From Rhodococcus sp. OK302 (GTDB lineage Bacteria; Actinomycetota; Actinomycetes; Mycobacteriales; Mycobacteriaceae): 64,000 bases of DNA. The stretch is taken from positions 4,388,501 through 4,452,500 of the forward strand of contig NZ_NPJZ01000001.1 in the NCBI RefSeq assembly GCF_002245895.1. Reading direction: 5' to 3'. Below, in pieces: positions 8,788 through 17,262 of the stretch. Numbering within the stretch: position 1 is the stretch's first letter; every line of letters starts with the position of its first letter. The translations under genes were made by a program, and so were the position numbers. The notes beneath the pieces are model-generated. The model did not search any database. It was given only the letters and a program-made list of their open reading frames with translations, and was not told where the DNA came from.

Positions 8788-9199
8788 TCGCTCCGAGTCG
8801 ATCGAGTACAGCGCGTAGCGTCGTGACTGCCTCACTCCCCGACGGTTGTGATGAATCTGTCTCGACCGAGGCGACTGCGTCGCGGACCACAGCAGAAATA
8901 CTCCGAACGTCGGTCAAGTCGATGTCCCGGACCGACCGTTCCGCAGTCGCGATCACGTCGTCCGGACTTGGGACGCTGCGCTCGCAATAGTCCCGATACA
9001 CCTCGACGTACAGGATGCTCTTGCGCACGCGGAACGCAAAGGTCTTGCCCGCTGACCTGCCGAAACCATGCGCATGTGCACCGACGGATACATCTTCGAT
9101 CTCGAAATTGCCGCGCGCGTAGTCGCCACAATCCTCTCCGGATCCGGAGGGTTCGACAGGAATCACGATGAGCTCCTCAGAGATTGCGGTGTCAGCCAC
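8768..9199 (-). CDS. Conserved hypothetical protein (Rv2137c position)
   Basis: A 143-residue acidic protein I do not recognise by domain. It begins ADTAISEELIVIPVEPSGSG and contains a compact region with FEIEDVSVGAHAHGFG, then KTFAFRVRKSILYVEVYRDYCER, followed by helical C-terminal sequence. It has no signal peptide or membrane segment. In M. tuberculosis a protein of similar size (Rv2137c) occupies the same place, divergent from lppL and next to uppP, so it is probably its counterpart; here the heme operon separates it from uppP. The 3' end overlaps hmuV by 20 bases in convergent orientation. Confidence 0.75.
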   Translation of the reverse strand: MADTAISEELIVIPVEPSGSGEDCGDYARGNFEIEDVSVGAHAHGFGRSAGKTFAFRVRKSILYVEVYRDYCERSVPSPDDVIATAERSVRDIDLTDVRSISAVVRDAVASVETDSSQPSGSEAVTTLRAVLDRLGAIIDSVR

Positions 9200-9377
9200 A
9201 ATCGTTGTTCGTACGGTATCGCGGCGGTGCGTCGGACGGAATGGTCAGTCGTAGGCCAATGCAATGAAAACGGTTGCGCGTCGATCAGGGATGATCGAGG
9301 GCAGACGTAGAGCGTCAGCAGTCATTTCGAGAAAACAAGTGAAGACAAGTTTTGAAAAGAAAACGAGGAACCGACAC

Positions 9378-10403
9378 ATGACTCGCCTTGGGATCCGCAC
9401 CACCACAGCAGCGATGGGAGCGGCTCTTCTGCTTGTCACTGGATGTTCTTCCGGTGAGGGTGGCGACAAACTCCAGACCATCGATCCGGCTACCGCAGTA
9501 GTTTCGCCGGCCACCACGAATTCTCTCGACGGTGTCGTTCGCCCGTACACCGGCCGAATCGATTCCATCACATTCGATCCGGTCACGCGCAACACTCTGG
9601 TCGTGACACAGGATCCGCGTTCGGTGCGGATCGTTCCGGCCGGTTCGCTGGAACTCGCAGATACCGCCGTAGCCGGCCGAGAGATCAGCCTCGACGGAGA
9701 CGTCCGCGACGTGTCGATCGCCTCGGACGGAAAAGCCTTGCTGTCCATGGACGGCCAGGTCGTGACGCTGAATCTGAACACCGGCGAGCAGAGCGTTACC
9801 CCCTCCCCCGGAGTGGCCAACTCGGCAGTCGAACTTGCCGACGGCCGAATCGCCATCGGCACCGACAATGGTTCAATTCACATTGTCGACCCGAAGACCG
9901 GTCAGACACAAACGATTTCAGGTTTCGCGTCGGTAGACGAACTCGCCGTAACGGGCGAGAATCTCAGCGCGCTCGATCACCAGCAGACCTCACTGACTGC
10001 AATCGACTTAGGCGAAGACCGTCTCGGAGCCGCATTGCGGGCCGGTGAAGGAGCCACACACCTCACGACGGACCATTTCGGTCGCATCCTCATCACCGAC
10101 ACCACCGGCGACGAACTTCTCGTCTTCACCGCCGATCCGCTCCTGATGCGCCAGCGCTTCCCAGTCGGAGACTCGCCGTACGCAGTGGCCTACGACGAGG
10201 GCGCAGACCGGGTATGGGTAACTCTGACCGGCACCAACGAAGTTGTCGGCCTGGATCTCTCCTCGGGCATCCCCGTCGAAACCGCTCGGTTCCGCACCGT
10301 GCGTCAGCCCAACTCGCTTGCAGTCGATTCCAGCACCGGCACCCTGATCGTCGGGTCCGCGACCGGGGACGGACTCCAGAGCATTCCCTCGCGGATCAGC
10401 TGA
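9378..10403 (+). CDS. lppL: LppL-like lipoprotein with beta-propeller
   Basis: A 341-residue secreted lipoprotein. The signal peptide ends with lipobox LVTGCSSG, so Cys24 should be lipidated. The mature part shows repeated blade-like units with alternating strands (for example ITFDPVTRNTLVVTQD, VSIASDGKALLSMDG, AVAYDEGADRVWVTLTGTNEV, LAVDSSTGTLIVGSATGDG), as in YncE/NHL beta-propellers. Start ATG at 9378; an upstream in-frame extension would spoil the signal peptide. Position directly before pyrD matches lppL (Rv2138) of M. tuberculosis, which is the basis for the symbol. Biochemical role unknown. The stop overlaps the next small gene by one base. Confidence 0.85.
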   Translation: MTRLGIRTTTAAMGAALLLVTGCSSGEGGDKLQTIDPATAVVSPATTNSLDGVVRPYTGRIDSITFDPVTRNTLVVTQDPRSVRIVPAGSLELADTAVAGREISLDGDVRDVSIASDGKALLSMDGQVVTLNLNTGEQSVTPSPGVANSAVELADGRIAIGTDNGSIHIVDPKTGQTQTISGFASVDELAVTGENLSALDHQQTSLTAIDLGEDRLGAALRAGEGATHLTTDHFGRILITDTTGDELLVFTADPLLMRQRFPVGDSPYAVAYDEGADRVWVTLTGTNEVVGLDLSSGIPVETARFRTVRQPNSLAVDSSTGTLIVGSATGDGLQSIPSRIS

Positions 10404-10657
10404 TGGAGCAGCGGCAGAGGCCTTCCTTGGCACAGACTCCCTGGGACACGTCCGATGACGTGTTCGACTATCTGCCGCTGCACCTTCCGCCGCATGTCTC
10501 GCGAATAACCGCGTCGATGCGTCTGTCGATCTCCGCGGAGTTCGGCGGGTGGGAACTTTCCCAGGTGCGCCTGTATCCGGACGGCACTCGACGCGTTCTG
10601 CTCAAACGTAAGAAAACACCGCTACATGTGGAAAATCCGGACGGCATCATCCACTGA
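10403..10657 (+). CDS. Small DUF5703-like conserved protein
   Basis: An 84-residue basic protein starting one base inside the lppL stop (TGATG), so it is translationally coupled. The sequence DVFDYLPLHLPPHVSRITASMRLSI and the terminal KRKKTPLHV fit what I recall of the short DUF5703 family of actinobacteria, which often sits just before pyrD. No signal peptide, no membrane helix, no catalytic motif. Function unknown. The family name rests on recall and position rather than a search. Confidence 0.7.
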   Translation: MEQRQRPSLAQTPWDTSDDVFDYLPLHLPPHVSRITASMRLSISAEFGGWELSQVRLYPDGTRRVLLKRKKTPLHVENPDGIIH

Positions 10658-10714
10658 TTCGTCCACCTCGACGTTCACACCACGAAGTTCACACCGACGA
10701 AAAGCAGGAGAATT

Positions 10715-11785
10715 GTGTACCAGCTGCTGTTGAGCCTGATGTTCCGCGTTCCCCCGGAGCGCATCCATCATCTGGCGTTTGCCGCCATGCGCCTGGTGAC
10801 GAGATTTGCGCCGATCCGATGGCTCGTCGCGAAGGTCCTCGTGGTCGACGATCCGGTCCTACGGAGTCAGGCTTTCGGCCTGACGTTTCCCGCTCCCCTC
10901 GGATTGGCGGCCGGCTTCGACAAGGACGCCACCGGAGTCGACGCGTGGGGTCCGCTCGGATTCGGATTCGCAGAAATCGGAACGGTCACGGCGCAGGCGC
11001 AGCCCGGCAATCCAGCCCCACGACTGTTCCGTTTGCCCGCTGACCGCGCTCTGATCAACCGGATGGGCTTCAACAATCACGGCGCCGGACATGCGGCGAA
11101 CTTCTTGCGCCAGCGCCGCGTCACCGTACCGATCGGTGCCAATATCGGTAAGACAAAGATCGTCGACGCCTCCGACGCGCCTGCCGACTACACGGCCAGT
11201 GCGCAACTGCTCGGCCCGCTGGCCGACTTCATGGTGGTCAATGTCAGCTCCCCCAACACTCCGGGACTCCGGGACCTGCAGGCAGTCGAATCACTGCGCC
11301 CGCTACTCCAGGCAGTCCTCGACACCGTTCATGTTCCGGTTCTCGTGAAGATTGCTCCGGACCTGTCCGACGACGACGTCGACGCTGTCGCTGATCTGGC
11401 CGTCGAGCTCGGGTTGGCCGGAATTGTGGCCACCAACACCACGATTCGTCGCGACGGGTTGAAGACGCCCGACGCCGAGGTCGCGGCAATCGGCGCGGGC
11501 GGACTGTCCGGTGCACCCGTTGCGGATCGCTCACTCGAGGTGCTTCGCCGCTTGTACGGTCGTGTCGGCGACAAACTGACCATCATCTCTGTCGGCGGTA
11601 TCGAAACAGCCGATCAGGCGTGGGAGCGCATTCTGGCCGGCGCAACGTTGGTTCAGGGCTACACCGGCTTCATCTACGGCGGACCGTTCTGGGCTCGCAG
11701 CATTCACAAGGGCATCGCGAAGAAGGTGCGGGCTGCCGGATTCTCCTCGATCAGCCAAGCCGTGGGTGCCGAGAACCCGCGCTAG
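10715..11785 (+). CDS. pyrD: Dihydroorotate dehydrogenase (quinone), class 2
   Basis: A 356-residue membrane-associated FMN enzyme of pyrimidine synthesis, oxidising dihydroorotate to orotate with quinone as acceptor. It has the N-terminal amphipathic extension typical of class 2, then [42 protein letters not shown] and [14 protein letters not shown], which carries the catalytic serine. Then come [11 protein letters not shown] and the FMN-phosphate site [18 protein letters not shown] start at 10715 follows AGGAG. It ends before a strong hairpin at 11798-11848. Confidence 0.97.
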   Translation: MYQLLLSLMFRVPPERIHHLAFAAMRLVTRFAPIRWLVAKVLVVDDPVLRSQAFGLTFPAPLGLAAGFDKDATGVDAWGPLGFGFAEIGTVTAQAQPGNPAPRLFRLPADRALINRMGFNNHGAGHAANFLRQRRVTVPIGANIGKTKIVDASDAPADYTASAQLLGPLADFMVVNVSSPNTPGLRDLQAVESLRPLLQAVLDTVHVPVLVKIAPDLSDDDVDAVADLAVELGLAGIVATNTTIRRDGLKTPDAEVAAIGAGGLSGAPVADRSLEVLRRLYGRVGDKLTIISVGGIETADQAWERILAGATLVQGYTGFIYGGPFWARSIHKGIAKKVRAAGFSSISQAVGAENPR

Positions 11786-11797
11786 TCACTACGCCTC

Positions 11798-11848
11798 AAC
11801 GGCAGCGGCCGGTTCCCTTCATCGCGAAGGGAACCGGCCGCTGCCGTT
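11798..11848. terminator. Bidirectional hairpin terminator between pyrD and PEBP gene
   Basis: A perfect 23-base-pair stem (11798-11820 with 11826-11848) around a five-base loop lies between two convergent genes. It has no strong U run, as is common for actinobacterial intrinsic terminators, and probably stops transcription from both sides. Confidence 0.8.
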
Positions 11849-11857
11849 GCTCTGGCC

Positions 11858-12394
11858 TTACTTGACCTCGAACGTGCCTGTCAGCGTTGCGCGTGCGATC
11901 GCGTGATGGAACACGTTGAAACCCAGGAACGCGGGTGGCGAGTCGGCGGTGACGCCGTCGAGCTTGTCGACGTCCAGGGCGTGAACGGCAACGATGTAGC
12001 GATGCGGTCCGTGCCCGGGAGGCGGGCCGGCACCGATGTAGCCGAAGCCGCCGCCGTCGTGGCGGAGAGTCACCGTGCCCTCGGGCAGAACAGAACTGTC
12101 CGCGGCGCCCGCGCCGGCCGGAAGTTCGGTGACAGAAGCGGGAATGTTCGCCACTTCCCAGTGCCAGAATCCCGACGCGGTGGGGGCATCAGGATCCAAC
12201 ACTGTGACAACAAAGCTCTTGGTCTCGGCCGGGAATCCCGACCAGGAGAGCTGCGGCGAGATGTCCTCGCCGCCGGGAACACCGAAGGCACCGCTGGCCT
12301 GAGCAAGTTTCAGCGGTTGACCCGCCGTGATGTCGTCGCTGGTCAGCTCGAAGCTCGGCAACTTCGGCAATGGTTCGTACGGATCGTAAGCCAT
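11858..12394 (-). CDS. YbhB/YbcL family PEBP-like protein
   Basis: A 178-residue phosphatidylethanolamine-binding-protein fold. Seen: the [12 protein letters not shown] ligand-pocket strand, [20 protein letters not shown] with the conserved DPDAP and HW, and [21 protein letters not shown], the GxGPP...HRY signature. Start ATG at 12394 removes an unsupported upstream extension. The M. tuberculosis counterpart in the same place is Rv2140c. The family binds small anionic ligands; the physiological ligand is not known to me. Cytoplasmic, as no signal peptide is visible. Confidence 0.92.
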   Translation of the reverse strand: MAYDPYEPLPKLPSFELTSDDITAGQPLKLAQASGAFGVPGGEDISPQLSWSGFPAETKSFVVTVLDPDAPTASGFWHWEVANIPASVTELPAGAGAADSSVLPEGTVTLRHDGGGFGYIGAGPPPGHGPHRYIVAVHALDVDKLDGVTADSPPAFLGFNVFHHAIARATLTGTFEVK

Positions 12395-12437
12395 ACAAAA
12401 TCCTTTCGTGTGACTGATGTTCAAGGCTGCTGCGCGT

Positions 12438-13790
12438 TCAGGAATTGAGCAGGAAATGTTCCAGAACACGTGTTCCGAACAGTACGGCGTCCACCGGCAC
12501 CCTCTCGTCGACGCCATGGAACAACGCACTGAAATCGAGCTCGGGCGGCAACTGCAACGGCGCGAACCCGAAGCACCGGATACCCAGCTTCGCAAACGCT
12601 TTCGCGTCGGTTCCGCCGGAGAGCATGTACGGAACAGTGCGCGCATCGGGGTCGTGAGCGAGGATCGCATTGTTCATCGCATCGACCAGATGGCCGTCGA
12701 ATGTCGTTTCGTACGAGTCGAGTTTGGTGATCCACTCGCGGGTCACGTCGGGGCCGATCAATTGGTCGACGGTGCGCTCGAACTCGGCTTGGCGTCCGGG
12801 AAGCACACGGCAGTCGAAGACGGCTTCCGCAGTCTGCGGAATGACGTTTGCCTTGTATCCGGCCTTGAGCATCGTGGGATTGGCCGTGTCCCGGAATGTC
12901 GCACCGATGATGTTGGCGATCGTGCCCAGCTTGGCCAAAGTTCCGTCGATATCCGGCGACGTCGGATCGAAATCGAGCCCTGTTTCTTCCCCCACCGCGG
13001 TGAGGAATTCCGCGACCGAATCTGAAATCACTATCGGGAACTTATGGGCACTCAACCTCGCAACTGCCCCCGCCAAGGTCGCCACGGCATTGTCGTCGTG
13101 AAGGAAGGAACCATGTCCGGCACGGCCCTTCGCCGTCAGCCTCATCCAGCCGAGGCCCTTCTCGGCACTCTCCACCAGGTACAGACGGCGATCGCTGCCG
13201 TCCGGACGCGGAACGGTCAACGAGAAACCGCCCACTTCACCGACGGCCTCGGTTACTCCCTCGAACAAATCCGGGCGGTGCTCGACCAGCCACTGGCAGC
13301 CGTACTTGCCGCCCGCCTCTTCGTCAGCGACAAAAGCGAACACCAGATCGCGCGGCGGAACAGTTCCTTCAGCTTTGAACTGGCGGGCGAGCGCCAGGAT
13401 CATCCCGACCATGTCTTTCATGTCGACAGCGCCGCGCCCCCAGATGTATCCGTCTTGAACGGCCCCGGAGAACGGGTGCACACTCCAATCGGCGGGCTCA
13501 GCCGGAACAACGTCGAGGTGGCCGTGCAGCATCAAGGCACCTCGTCCGGAATCTGCACCTTTCAATCGCGCGAACACATTTCCTCGGCCGGGAGCACCCG
13601 ACTCGATATATTCGGTTTCGTATCCGACTTCCTGCAGCTGCGCGGCAACCCACTCCGCGCACGCACGTTCACCTTTGGTCGTTTCGAGTTCTCCGGTATT
13701 GGAGGTGTCGAAACGAATCAGAGAACTGACAAGGTCGACGACTTCTGCTTCTGCGCGGCTGGGACCTGAATCTTTCGGAGATGAAGGCAT
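12438..13790 (-). CDS. M20/M25/M40 family metallo-hydrolase (DapE/ArgE-like)
   Basis: A 450-residue zinc-dependent amidohydrolase or peptidase. The first metal site is in [11 protein letters not shown] and the bridging Asp follows in [13 protein letters not shown]. The catalytic Glu pair lies in [12 protein letters not shown], a dimerisation domain is in the middle, and the last metal histidine is near the C-terminus in [12 protein letters not shown]. Mycobacterial homologues here are named dapE2 (Rv2141c), but the substrate has not been shown to be succinyl-diaminopimelate, and a second dapE usually exists, so I give no symbol. It probably forms a unit with the downstream PEBP gene, 43 bases away. 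Confidence 0.92.
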   Translation of the reverse strand: MPSSPKDSGPSRAEAEVVDLVSSLIRFDTSNTGELETTKGERACAEWVAAQLQEVGYETEYIESGAPGRGNVFARLKGADSGRGALMLHGHLDVVPAEPADWSVHPFSGAVQDGYIWGRGAVDMKDMVGMILALARQFKAEGTVPPRDLVFAFVADEEAGGKYGCQWLVEHRPDLFEGVTEAVGEVGGFSLTVPRPDGSDRRLYLVESAEKGLGWMRLTAKGRAGHGSFLHDDNAVATLAGAVARLSAHKFPIVISDSVAEFLTAVGEETGLDFDPTSPDIDGTLAKLGTIANIIGATFRDTANPTMLKAGYKANVIPQTAEAVFDCRVLPGRQAEFERTVDQLIGPDVTREWITKLDSYETTFDGHLVDAMNNAILAHDPDARTVPYMLSGGTDAKAFAKLGIRCFGFAPLQLPPELDFSALFHGVDERVPVDAVLFGTRVLEHFLLNS

Positions 13791-13907
13791 GTCACTTTCC
13801 TACCATCGAATCACCCGAGATGGCAGACTAGAACGGTTCCCACCTGGCGATTTGGGACAACCCCCGGAATCGGATACTCTTTCCCAGCACCGAGAAATCG
13901 GGGCCGA

Positions 13908-13993
13908 GTCCGAGTGGCGGAATGGCAGACGCGCTAGCTTGAGGTGCTAGTGTCCTATTAACGGACGTGGGGGTTCAAGTCCCCCCTCGGACA
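13908..13993 (+). tRNA. tRNA-Leu(GAG), copy 1
   Basis: An 86-base class II tRNA. The acceptor stem GTCCGAG (13908-13914) pairs with CTCGGAC. The anticodon stem CTAGC/GCTAG holds the loop TTGAGGT with anticodon GAG at 13941-13943. There is a long variable arm and a TTCAAGT T-loop closed by five G-C pairs. The CCA end is not encoded. Identical to the copy 860 bases downstream. Confidence 0.97.
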
Positions 13994-14006
13994 CTCGAAA
14001 TACATA

Positions 14007-14041
14007 AAAATGATCCCAGCCGAACCGGCTGGGATCATTTT
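14007..14041 (+). terminator. Terminator after tRNA-Leu copy 1
   Basis: An inverted repeat of about 16 base pairs with a three-base loop (AAC at 14023-14025) followed by a T-rich stretch, starting 14 bases after the tRNA. A classic intrinsic terminator. Confidence 0.85.
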
Positions 14042-14179
14042 TGTTGTGCGGCTTCGTAATCCACACTGCGTTCAGGCATTTCGCTAATCGCCGCAACATT
14101 GTCTGTACCGACCCACAATTTCTCGCGTCCGTTTTCTGGACTAAATGCGGGTACCCCATCCCAAAGACAGGGGTACGCA

Positions 14180-14596
14180 ATGAGACCACTCCACGCCCTA
14201 CGCCGAGCATCGATCGCCGCCGGAATCGGGCTCGCGCTGCTCGTTGGTGCACAACCTGCAGCCGCCGCACCGACCGGCACGGTTTTCCCCGTTCCAGTTA
14301 TAGGGGCCTCGGTCTCTCCGACCGGACTCCCCTCCGTGGGCGTCATGTACGTGACCGCCAGGACCGATCTGACGACGCCGGGCATCACCCAATTCACCGG
14401 GGATCGCTACTGCTGCGTCTTCATTCATTGGCGAAACATCTCAACCGGCGCAACGGGCACCGCGTACCTCGGATATCCAAGCGTCGAGGCCCAAACAGGG
14501 TCCGGAGCCGTGGTCGCCACCATCACGGTACCGACTGGACCTGCCGGGTACCCCGCAGTCATGAGTCCAGGCGCCGGCGCCTGGACGGTTCCCTGA
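14180..14596 (+). CDS. Small secreted protein between the two tRNA-Leu genes
   Basis: A 138-residue exported protein. The N-terminus RPLHALRRASIAAGIGLALL followed by an alanine-rich stretch ending QPAAAA/PTG is a clear Sec signal peptide with a cleavage site near residue 31. The mature part is about 107 residues, rich in Gly, Thr, Val and Pro, with a Cys pair in RYCCVFIHW. It reads like an all-beta domain with strands such as GVMYVTARTD and GAVVATITVP. I do not recognise a family. ATG at 14180 was chosen because it opens the signal peptide; an in-frame ATG at 14099 would add 27 residues in front. It sits between duplicated tRNA genes, possible cargo of the duplication. Confidence 0.72.
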   Translation: MRPLHALRRASIAAGIGLALLVGAQPAAAAPTGTVFPVPVIGASVSPTGLPSVGVMYVTARTDLTTPGITQFTGDRYCCVFIHWRNISTGATGTAYLGYPSVEAQTGSGAVVATITVPTGPAGYPAVMSPGAGAWTVP

Positions 14597-14767
14597 CCGA
14601 ACCAGCGGAGCGCATTCATCGCTGCCACCGCGGACATTGGTACTCCACACCCCTGCACAGAACATCGACGTGGAGTTAAGGGCACACAAAACATGCCCCG
14701 AGTAGGCGATTTGGGAGTCAGGGACGGCATCGGATACTCTTTCCCTGCACCGCGAAATCGGTGCCGA

Positions 14768-14853
14768 GTCCGAGTGGCGGAATGGCAGACGCGCTAGCTT
14801 GAGGTGCTAGTGTCCTATTAACGGACGTGGGGGTTCAAGTCCCCCCTCGGACA
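14768..14853 (+). tRNA. tRNA-Leu(GAG), copy 2
   Basis: Base-for-base the same 86-base tRNA-Leu as at 13908-13993, with anticodon GAG at 14801-14803. The upstream 60 bases are also similar to those of copy 1 (shared GGCGATTTGGGA and ATCGGATACTCTTTCCC blocks), so the promoter was duplicated together with the gene. Confidence 0.97.
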
Positions 14854-14874
14854 CTCTGTGTTGAGACAGACAGG

Positions 14875-14905
14875 AAAAGCTCCGGTTCATTGAACCGGAG
14901 CTTTT
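14875..14905 (+). terminator. Terminator after tRNA-Leu copy 2
   Basis: A perfect 14-base-pair stem (14875-14888 with 14892-14905), loop ATT, ending in TTTT. Unrelated in sequence to the terminator of copy 1, so the duplication ended at or near the tRNA 3' end. Confidence 0.85.
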
Positions 14906-14979
14906 CTCGTAAGATGGCAACGTTCCCACACCGGGGAGCAGTCCGCGCGAGCGGCGATCGAGATGGAACAGAAGTTCAA

Positions 14980-16479
14980 GTGGATACAGATACACGGCAG
15001 TCCGACGTAACAGTTTCAGAATCTGCCTTGGCAGAACTGACCGGACTCGACCCCGCAGAACTCGCGATCTGTTTGAAGGTTCTGCGCGAAGCCGCCGAAC
15101 TCGACGACGAACATCCAGACTCCGTCACGATGCAGCGTGCCGTCGGCCATCTGTTCAAGCGACTCAAGAAGAAGCGTCGACTGGCCTCACGCGCGGCCGT
15201 CAACGAAGCAGACCGTGAGGTCGTCGCTGCTACGGCAACGGGTTCACCGGATCGTATCGACGACGAGACCGCCGGCATCGCGATCAAGTCCAACACTGCC
15301 GGTTCCATCGCGGGCACTCTCATCAAGGCGCGCCCTTGCTACATCTGCAAGCAGCGCTACACACAGGTCGACGCCTTCTATCACCAACTGTGCCCGGACT
15401 GCGCATTGATGAGCCGCAGCAAGCGTGACGCCAGTACCGATCTGACGGGACGCCGCGCGCTCCTGACCGGTGGCCGCGCCAAGATCGGTATGTACATCGC
15501 CTTGCGTCTGCTGCGCGACGGCGCACACCTGACCATCACCACGCGCTTCCCCAACGACGCGATTCGCCGATTCAAGGCGATGGAAGACAGCGCCGAGTGG
15601 ATTCACCGTCTGCGCATCGTCGGCATCGACCTCCGCGATCCGGCGCAGGTTGTTGCGCTCGCCGATTCCGTTGCGGCACAAGGCCCTCTCGACATTCTGA
15701 TCAACAATGCCGCCCAGACCGTACGTCGGTCCCCCGGCGCCTACGGCGCTTTGGTCGACGCCGAGGCCAGTGCACTTCCCGCGGGCGAACTTCCGGACGT
15801 CGTCACGTTCGGTAAGACCAGCGACGCACACCCGGCTGCGCTGGCAGGTTCACTGTCGGACGTTGCTGCCCTGACAACCGGCAATCTTTCGGCCGACGCC
15901 GTCAGCTCGCTGGCCCTGGTCGCAAAATCCGCTTCACCCGATCGCATCGAACAGGGCATCGCTATCGACGCCGGCGGACTCCTCCCCGACCTCGCACACA
16001 GCAACAGCTGGGTTCAGACCGTCGAAGAGGTCGACCCGATCGAGCTTCTCGAAGTTCAACTGTGCAACTCTGTTGCCCCGTTCATCCTCGTCTCGCGTTT
16101 GCGTCCGTCGATGGCAGCATCCGATGCGCGTCGCAAGTACGTCGTGAACGTCTCCGCAATGGAAGGCCAGTTCAGCCGCGCGTACAAGGGTCCGGGCCAC
16201 CCGCACACCAATATGGCCAAGGCCGCACTGAACATGCTGACCCGCACCAGTTCCAAGGAAATGCTCGAAGACGGCATCCTCATGACTGCCGTCGACACCG
16301 GGTGGATCACCGACGAACGTCCGCATTTCACCAAGATGCGGCTGGCCGACGAAGGGTTCCATGCCCCACTCGACCTGGTCGACGGCGCAGCCCGCGTGTA
16401 CGACCCCATCGTCCAGGGCGAACTGGGCGTCGACATCCACGGCTGCTTCCTCAAGGACTACAAGCCTTCACCGTGGTGA
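14980..16479 (+). CDS. SDR-family protein with N-terminal zinc-ribbon-like region, atypical active site
   Basis: About 499 residues. The first 120 are helical and charged, with a lysine/arginine stretch FKRLKKKRRLASR. Around 140-165 two CxxC pairs (CYICKQRY and LCPDCA) look like a small zinc ribbon. The remainder is a Rossmann short-chain dehydrogenase: LLTGGRAKIGMYIALRLLRDGA, IDLRDPAQV, LDILINNAAQT and VVNVSAMEG with the usual Ser. Where YxxxK is expected it reads TNMAKAALNML, with Thr in place of the catalytic Tyr. It may be a non-classical reductase or a binding protein. Start uncertain: GTG 14980 is preferred, ATG 14914 would be almost on the tRNA terminator. The last three codons lie within the 28-bp repeat array. 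Confidence 0.82.
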   Translation: MDTDTRQSDVTVSESALAELTGLDPAELAICLKVLREAAELDDEHPDSVTMQRAVGHLFKRLKKKRRLASRAAVNEADREVVAATATGSPDRIDDETAGIAIKSNTAGSIAGTLIKARPCYICKQRYTQVDAFYHQLCPDCALMSRSKRDASTDLTGRRALLTGGRAKIGMYIALRLLRDGAHLTITTRFPNDAIRRFKAMEDSAEWIHRLRIVGIDLRDPAQVVALADSVAAQGPLDILINNAAQTVRRSPGAYGALVDAEASALPAGELPDVVTFGKTSDAHPAALAGSLSDVAALTTGNLSADAVSSLALVAKSASPDRIEQGIAIDAGGLLPDLAHSNSWVQTVEEVDPIELLEVQLCNSVAPFILVSRLRPSMAASDARRKYVVNVSAMEGQFSRAYKGPGHPHTNMAKAALNMLTRTSSKEMLEDGILMTAVDTGWITDERPHFTKMRLADEGFHAPLDLVDGAARVYDPIVQGELGVDIHGCFLKDYKPSPW

Positions 16480-16653
16480 GGTGACCGCCGAGCGTCCACA
16501 GTGGTGAGGTGACCGCCGAGCGTCCACAGTGGTGAGGTGACCGCCGAGCGTCCACAGTGGTGAGGTGACCGCCGAGCGTCCACAGTGGTGAGGTGACCGC
16601 CGAGCGTCCACAGTGGTGAGGTGACCGCCGAGCGTCCACGGTGGTGAGGTGAC
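16473..16653. repeat. 28-bp tandem repeat array (6 full units plus partial)
   Basis: Six head-to-tail 28-base units at 16473-16640 and about 13 bases of a seventh. Units 1-5 are identical and unit 6 differs by one base near its end. The first unit contains the final codons and stop (CCG TGG TGA) of the preceding SDR gene. At each junction the bases form the short palindrome CCACaGTGG, and each unit also has GGTgACC. There are no unique spacers, so this is not a CRISPR array. It occupies most of the 325 bases before the stress-protein gene. Confidence 0.97.
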
Positions 16654-16804
16654 TGCACCCACCCCCCCACCGGGATGTGGCGACTTCGACACTGCCTGAG
16701 CGCCGTGTCGAGTCCCGCATTCCGGTAGCCGAACGCAATTGCAGACGATAATGGGCTACGCCCCTGCCATCGACTGGGGCACCGGCAATCAATTCGGAGG
16801 AACC

Positions 16805-17218
16805 ATGGCGATCGCTGTCGTACACAAGGACAGCCCGGAGGGCCGGGCTGCCATCGTCGCCGGCGCACGCGAGTCCGTGAATCGACGCGAACCACTTCTG
16901 GTTCTGCATGTCATCGACGACATCAATCTCGCAGAAACCGACGAAGACAGCGCGGCATTGCGCGGAGAGATCCAATCGGCGCTCGACGCCGGCGGATTCT
17001 CCGAGACGCCGTGGGAACTTCGCACGACGGAGCATGACGGCGACCCGGTCACGGCGTTGGTCCAGCTGACCGAGTCCACCGGTGCGGGGCTCTTGATCGT
17101 CGGAACGCGTCGTATGTCCCCCATCGGCAAGTTTCTCTTGGAACGGCCGCTCCAGCGCCTCCTCCTCGAAGTCGAGGTACCGATCCTCGTCGTCAAGGAC
17201 CCCCTACCCTCAGAGTGA
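16805..17218 (+). CDS. Universal stress protein (UspA family)
   Basis: A 137-residue single-domain Usp protein. It opens AIAVVHKDSPEGRAAIVAGA and has the central LLVLHVIDD strand and LLIVGTRRMSPIGKFLL, then VEVPILVVKD at the end. The classical ATP-binding pattern G-x2-G-x9-G-S/T is incomplete (no glycine plus Ser/Thr after the loop), so it may not bind ATP in the usual way. ATG at 16805 is preceded by GGAGGAACC. The mode of regulation is not evident; the repeat array lies in its upstream region. Cytoplasmic, role in stress or dormancy inferred from the family only. Confidence 0.88.
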   Translation: MAIAVVHKDSPEGRAAIVAGARESVNRREPLLVLHVIDDINLAETDEDSAALRGEIQSALDAGGFSETPWELRTTEHDGDPVTALVQLTESTGAGLLIVGTRRMSPIGKFLLERPLQRLLLEVEVPILVVKDPLPSE

Positions 17219-17262
17219 TCTCCATCACACCGGATCAGGGTGCTCGTTTGTAGGCTGATGCC

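Noticed and set aside
13908..14853. Integrated mobile element bounded by tRNA repeats
   Set aside because: No integrase, transposase or conjugation gene is present between or beside the repeats; xerD at 50587 is the housekeeping recombinase. Retained only as a duplication finding.
16473..16653. CRISPR array
   Set aside because: Unit length is CRISPR-like, but units are directly joined without spacers and no cas gene is in the window.
16458..17035. Minus-strand frames of 74-194 residues with repeated VTSPLWTLGGHLTT-type blocks
   Set aside because: They are translations of the 28-base tandem repeat and of the antisense of the stress-protein gene; no ribosome binding site or family.
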